NCBI GenBank assembly: GCA_008921705.1
Contig: VFFE01007500.1
Span: 2,966,587 to 3,030,586 of the forward strand
Direction of reading: 5' to 3'
Length of the DNA: 64,000 nucleotides
DNA from: Burhinus oedicnemus
Taxonomy: Eukaryota; Chordata; Aves; Charadriiformes; Burhinidae
In this document: in pieces, positions 62,716 to 64,000 of the stretch
Layout of the letters: the number at the start of each line of letters is the position of its first letter
Position numbering within the stretch: position 1 is the stretch's first letter
The notes under the pieces: generated by a model
Database searches by the model: none
The model's input: the letters and a program-made list of their open reading frames with translations, nothing else
What the model was told of the DNA's origin: nothing
Translations under genes and position numbers: made by a program

Positions 62716-64000
62716 GATGTTTGCCTTTGCAATGAGATTCAAGTAGTGCCAGGAAAGGGCCAGGGAAGAACTATACTTCTGAAGTTAATCCGTACCACTT
62801 TCCATATGCAGGTATGGAAGAAACTCTGTCCCCAACAGATAAACTCATAAGGACTGGGCTTCTGCTGCATAACTTAAATCATGGAGCTTCTTAACACAGA
62901 ATTTGTAGCCTATTTTAAAATGGAAAGCCAGAAAATGCTACACAAAAGCATCACAAGACGTGATTCAATTTTTATTTTGTGGGGCCTGTTTCTTCAGATT
63001 GTGCAAGCTGGCCTGTCTAAGCCCAAGGAACATCTCTGCTTACACCAGCTCTGAGTCTGGCGCTGACCCAATGCAAACCGTATCACATCCTGGCTGGCCA
63101 GTACCTTGAATCAAAGGTTTTGTGTATCTATGCAGGCTGTGCTCATGAAAACCTGCTCATGAAAGGTTGATGCTGTTTGCACAGCTGCAGGCTCACTGTA
63201 CACCTGTGGGCTGGCTCGCAGCTTCCTTCTGCATCTCAGCTGCTTCTTCCTCCAGCATGACATGGGGCATTCAGGCCAGCATCCCCTCACCTGGCTGTAT
63301 GGGAAGGGACTTTTCTGTTGCAAAATAGCTCCTTGGGCAGTCTTGGTCCCCCCATCTGCCAGAGGGTGCCGGATAGTTTCCTTCCAGTAGAGCCTTCTGA
63401 GAGACATCCAGCATGGACTACTGTTTTTTCCAATCATTGAAATGCCCTTCTCATGTTCAGGTGTGCCAGGCCACTCACTGATGCCACAGGAATTGGAAAA
63501 CCCTGTTTTTTCTAGCTAGGACAGAGAGAAACGCCATTAACCCCCAGGAATGACAGCGAGGCCACAGAACACTTGAGGTGGTGAGACATCTTCCCTACCA
63601 CAGTTCTGCAATGAAAATGCTACAGCTGTCTCATGACTGAGAGCACCGCAGATGTGTGAGTGACTGACTTCAGGCAACTGACTTCAGAAGGCCAGGCAAG
63701 CATTCACAGAACTACAAAATATGGGTGCACCTCTACTCTCAGTTGCCTGACTTTCTATTTTTCCCTAAGCACCTGGTCTCACAGATATCCCCACTGTAGT
63801 GAGCCGCCCAGCTTTCTCCCAGGCACGGAGAAGGCAGTATGTCCTCAGCCAGCTGCCTACAGACGCATGGGCCCAGGCCAACATGATCCTATTCTCCTGA
63901 GGCCCGCTGGCGTGGACCTTTCTGGCAGCACAGAGCTACCTGGTTTGCACTGTGGTGGATTTTCTGCCGGGCAAGAGCCAGAAAGTGACAAGACGGGGGC

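Larger units (their letters stand above)
56397..64000. other. Intergenic region to the end of the window
   Basis: 7.6 kb without a recognised gene or interspersed repeat. Simple repeats are annotated separately. In mammals the next gene in this direction is LDHB, but no part of it is recognisable here. Confidence 0.6.

Overview
The window looks like part of a bird chromosome. It has vertebrate split genes with GT-AG introns, two chicken-repeat-1 (CR1) LINE 3' tails and a solo endogenous-retrovirus LTR of a type I recognise from birds. It has no bacterial-style gene density. The species cannot be fixed from the sequence alone.

Two genes are clear, both on the plus strand and head to tail. From position 77 to about 27.3 kb lies the 3' part of ABCC9, the sulfonylurea receptor SUR2: 17 constitutive coding exons followed by two alternative terminal exons. 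Together they encode 720 C-terminal residues: the end of nucleotide-binding domain 1 (NBD1), the acidic linker, transmembrane domain 2 and NBD2. All exon phases join without a break (2025 nt = 675 codons, plus 45 codons in either last exon). The first terminal exon gives the SUR2A tail and the second the SUR2B tail. The 5' half of the gene lies upstream of the window.

After about 14 kb of intergenic DNA, which holds a CR1 fragment (30.2-30.5 kb) and the solo LTR (36.6-37.3 kb), comes KCNJ8, encoding the pore subunit Kir6.1. It has a CpG-island promoter with a predicted non-coding first exon ending at 41511, and coding exons 42408-42772 and 46494-47394 that give 421 residues. SUR2 and Kir6.1 assemble as an octamer (4+4), the vascular and cardiac KATP channel, so the window carries the two subunits of one channel side by side. 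The ABCC9-KCNJ8 order and orientation match the mammalian locus as I know it.

From about 48.7 kb to the end I see no gene, only simple repeats, including a 32-bp perfect (TG)n(AC)n palindrome.

I found no wholly new system. The best points for a second look are the SUR2A/SUR2B exon pair with a predicted 180-nt cassette, the altered extracellular turret of Kir6.1 (extra cysteine and a glycosylation sequon), an out-of-frame upstream ORF overlapping the Kir6.1 start, a 120-bp inverted-repeat insertion nested in an ABCC9-intron CR1, and the solo LTR about 4 kb upstream of the KCNJ8 promoter. Exon numbers below are counted back from the terminal exon, taken as 38 as in the older mammalian numbering.
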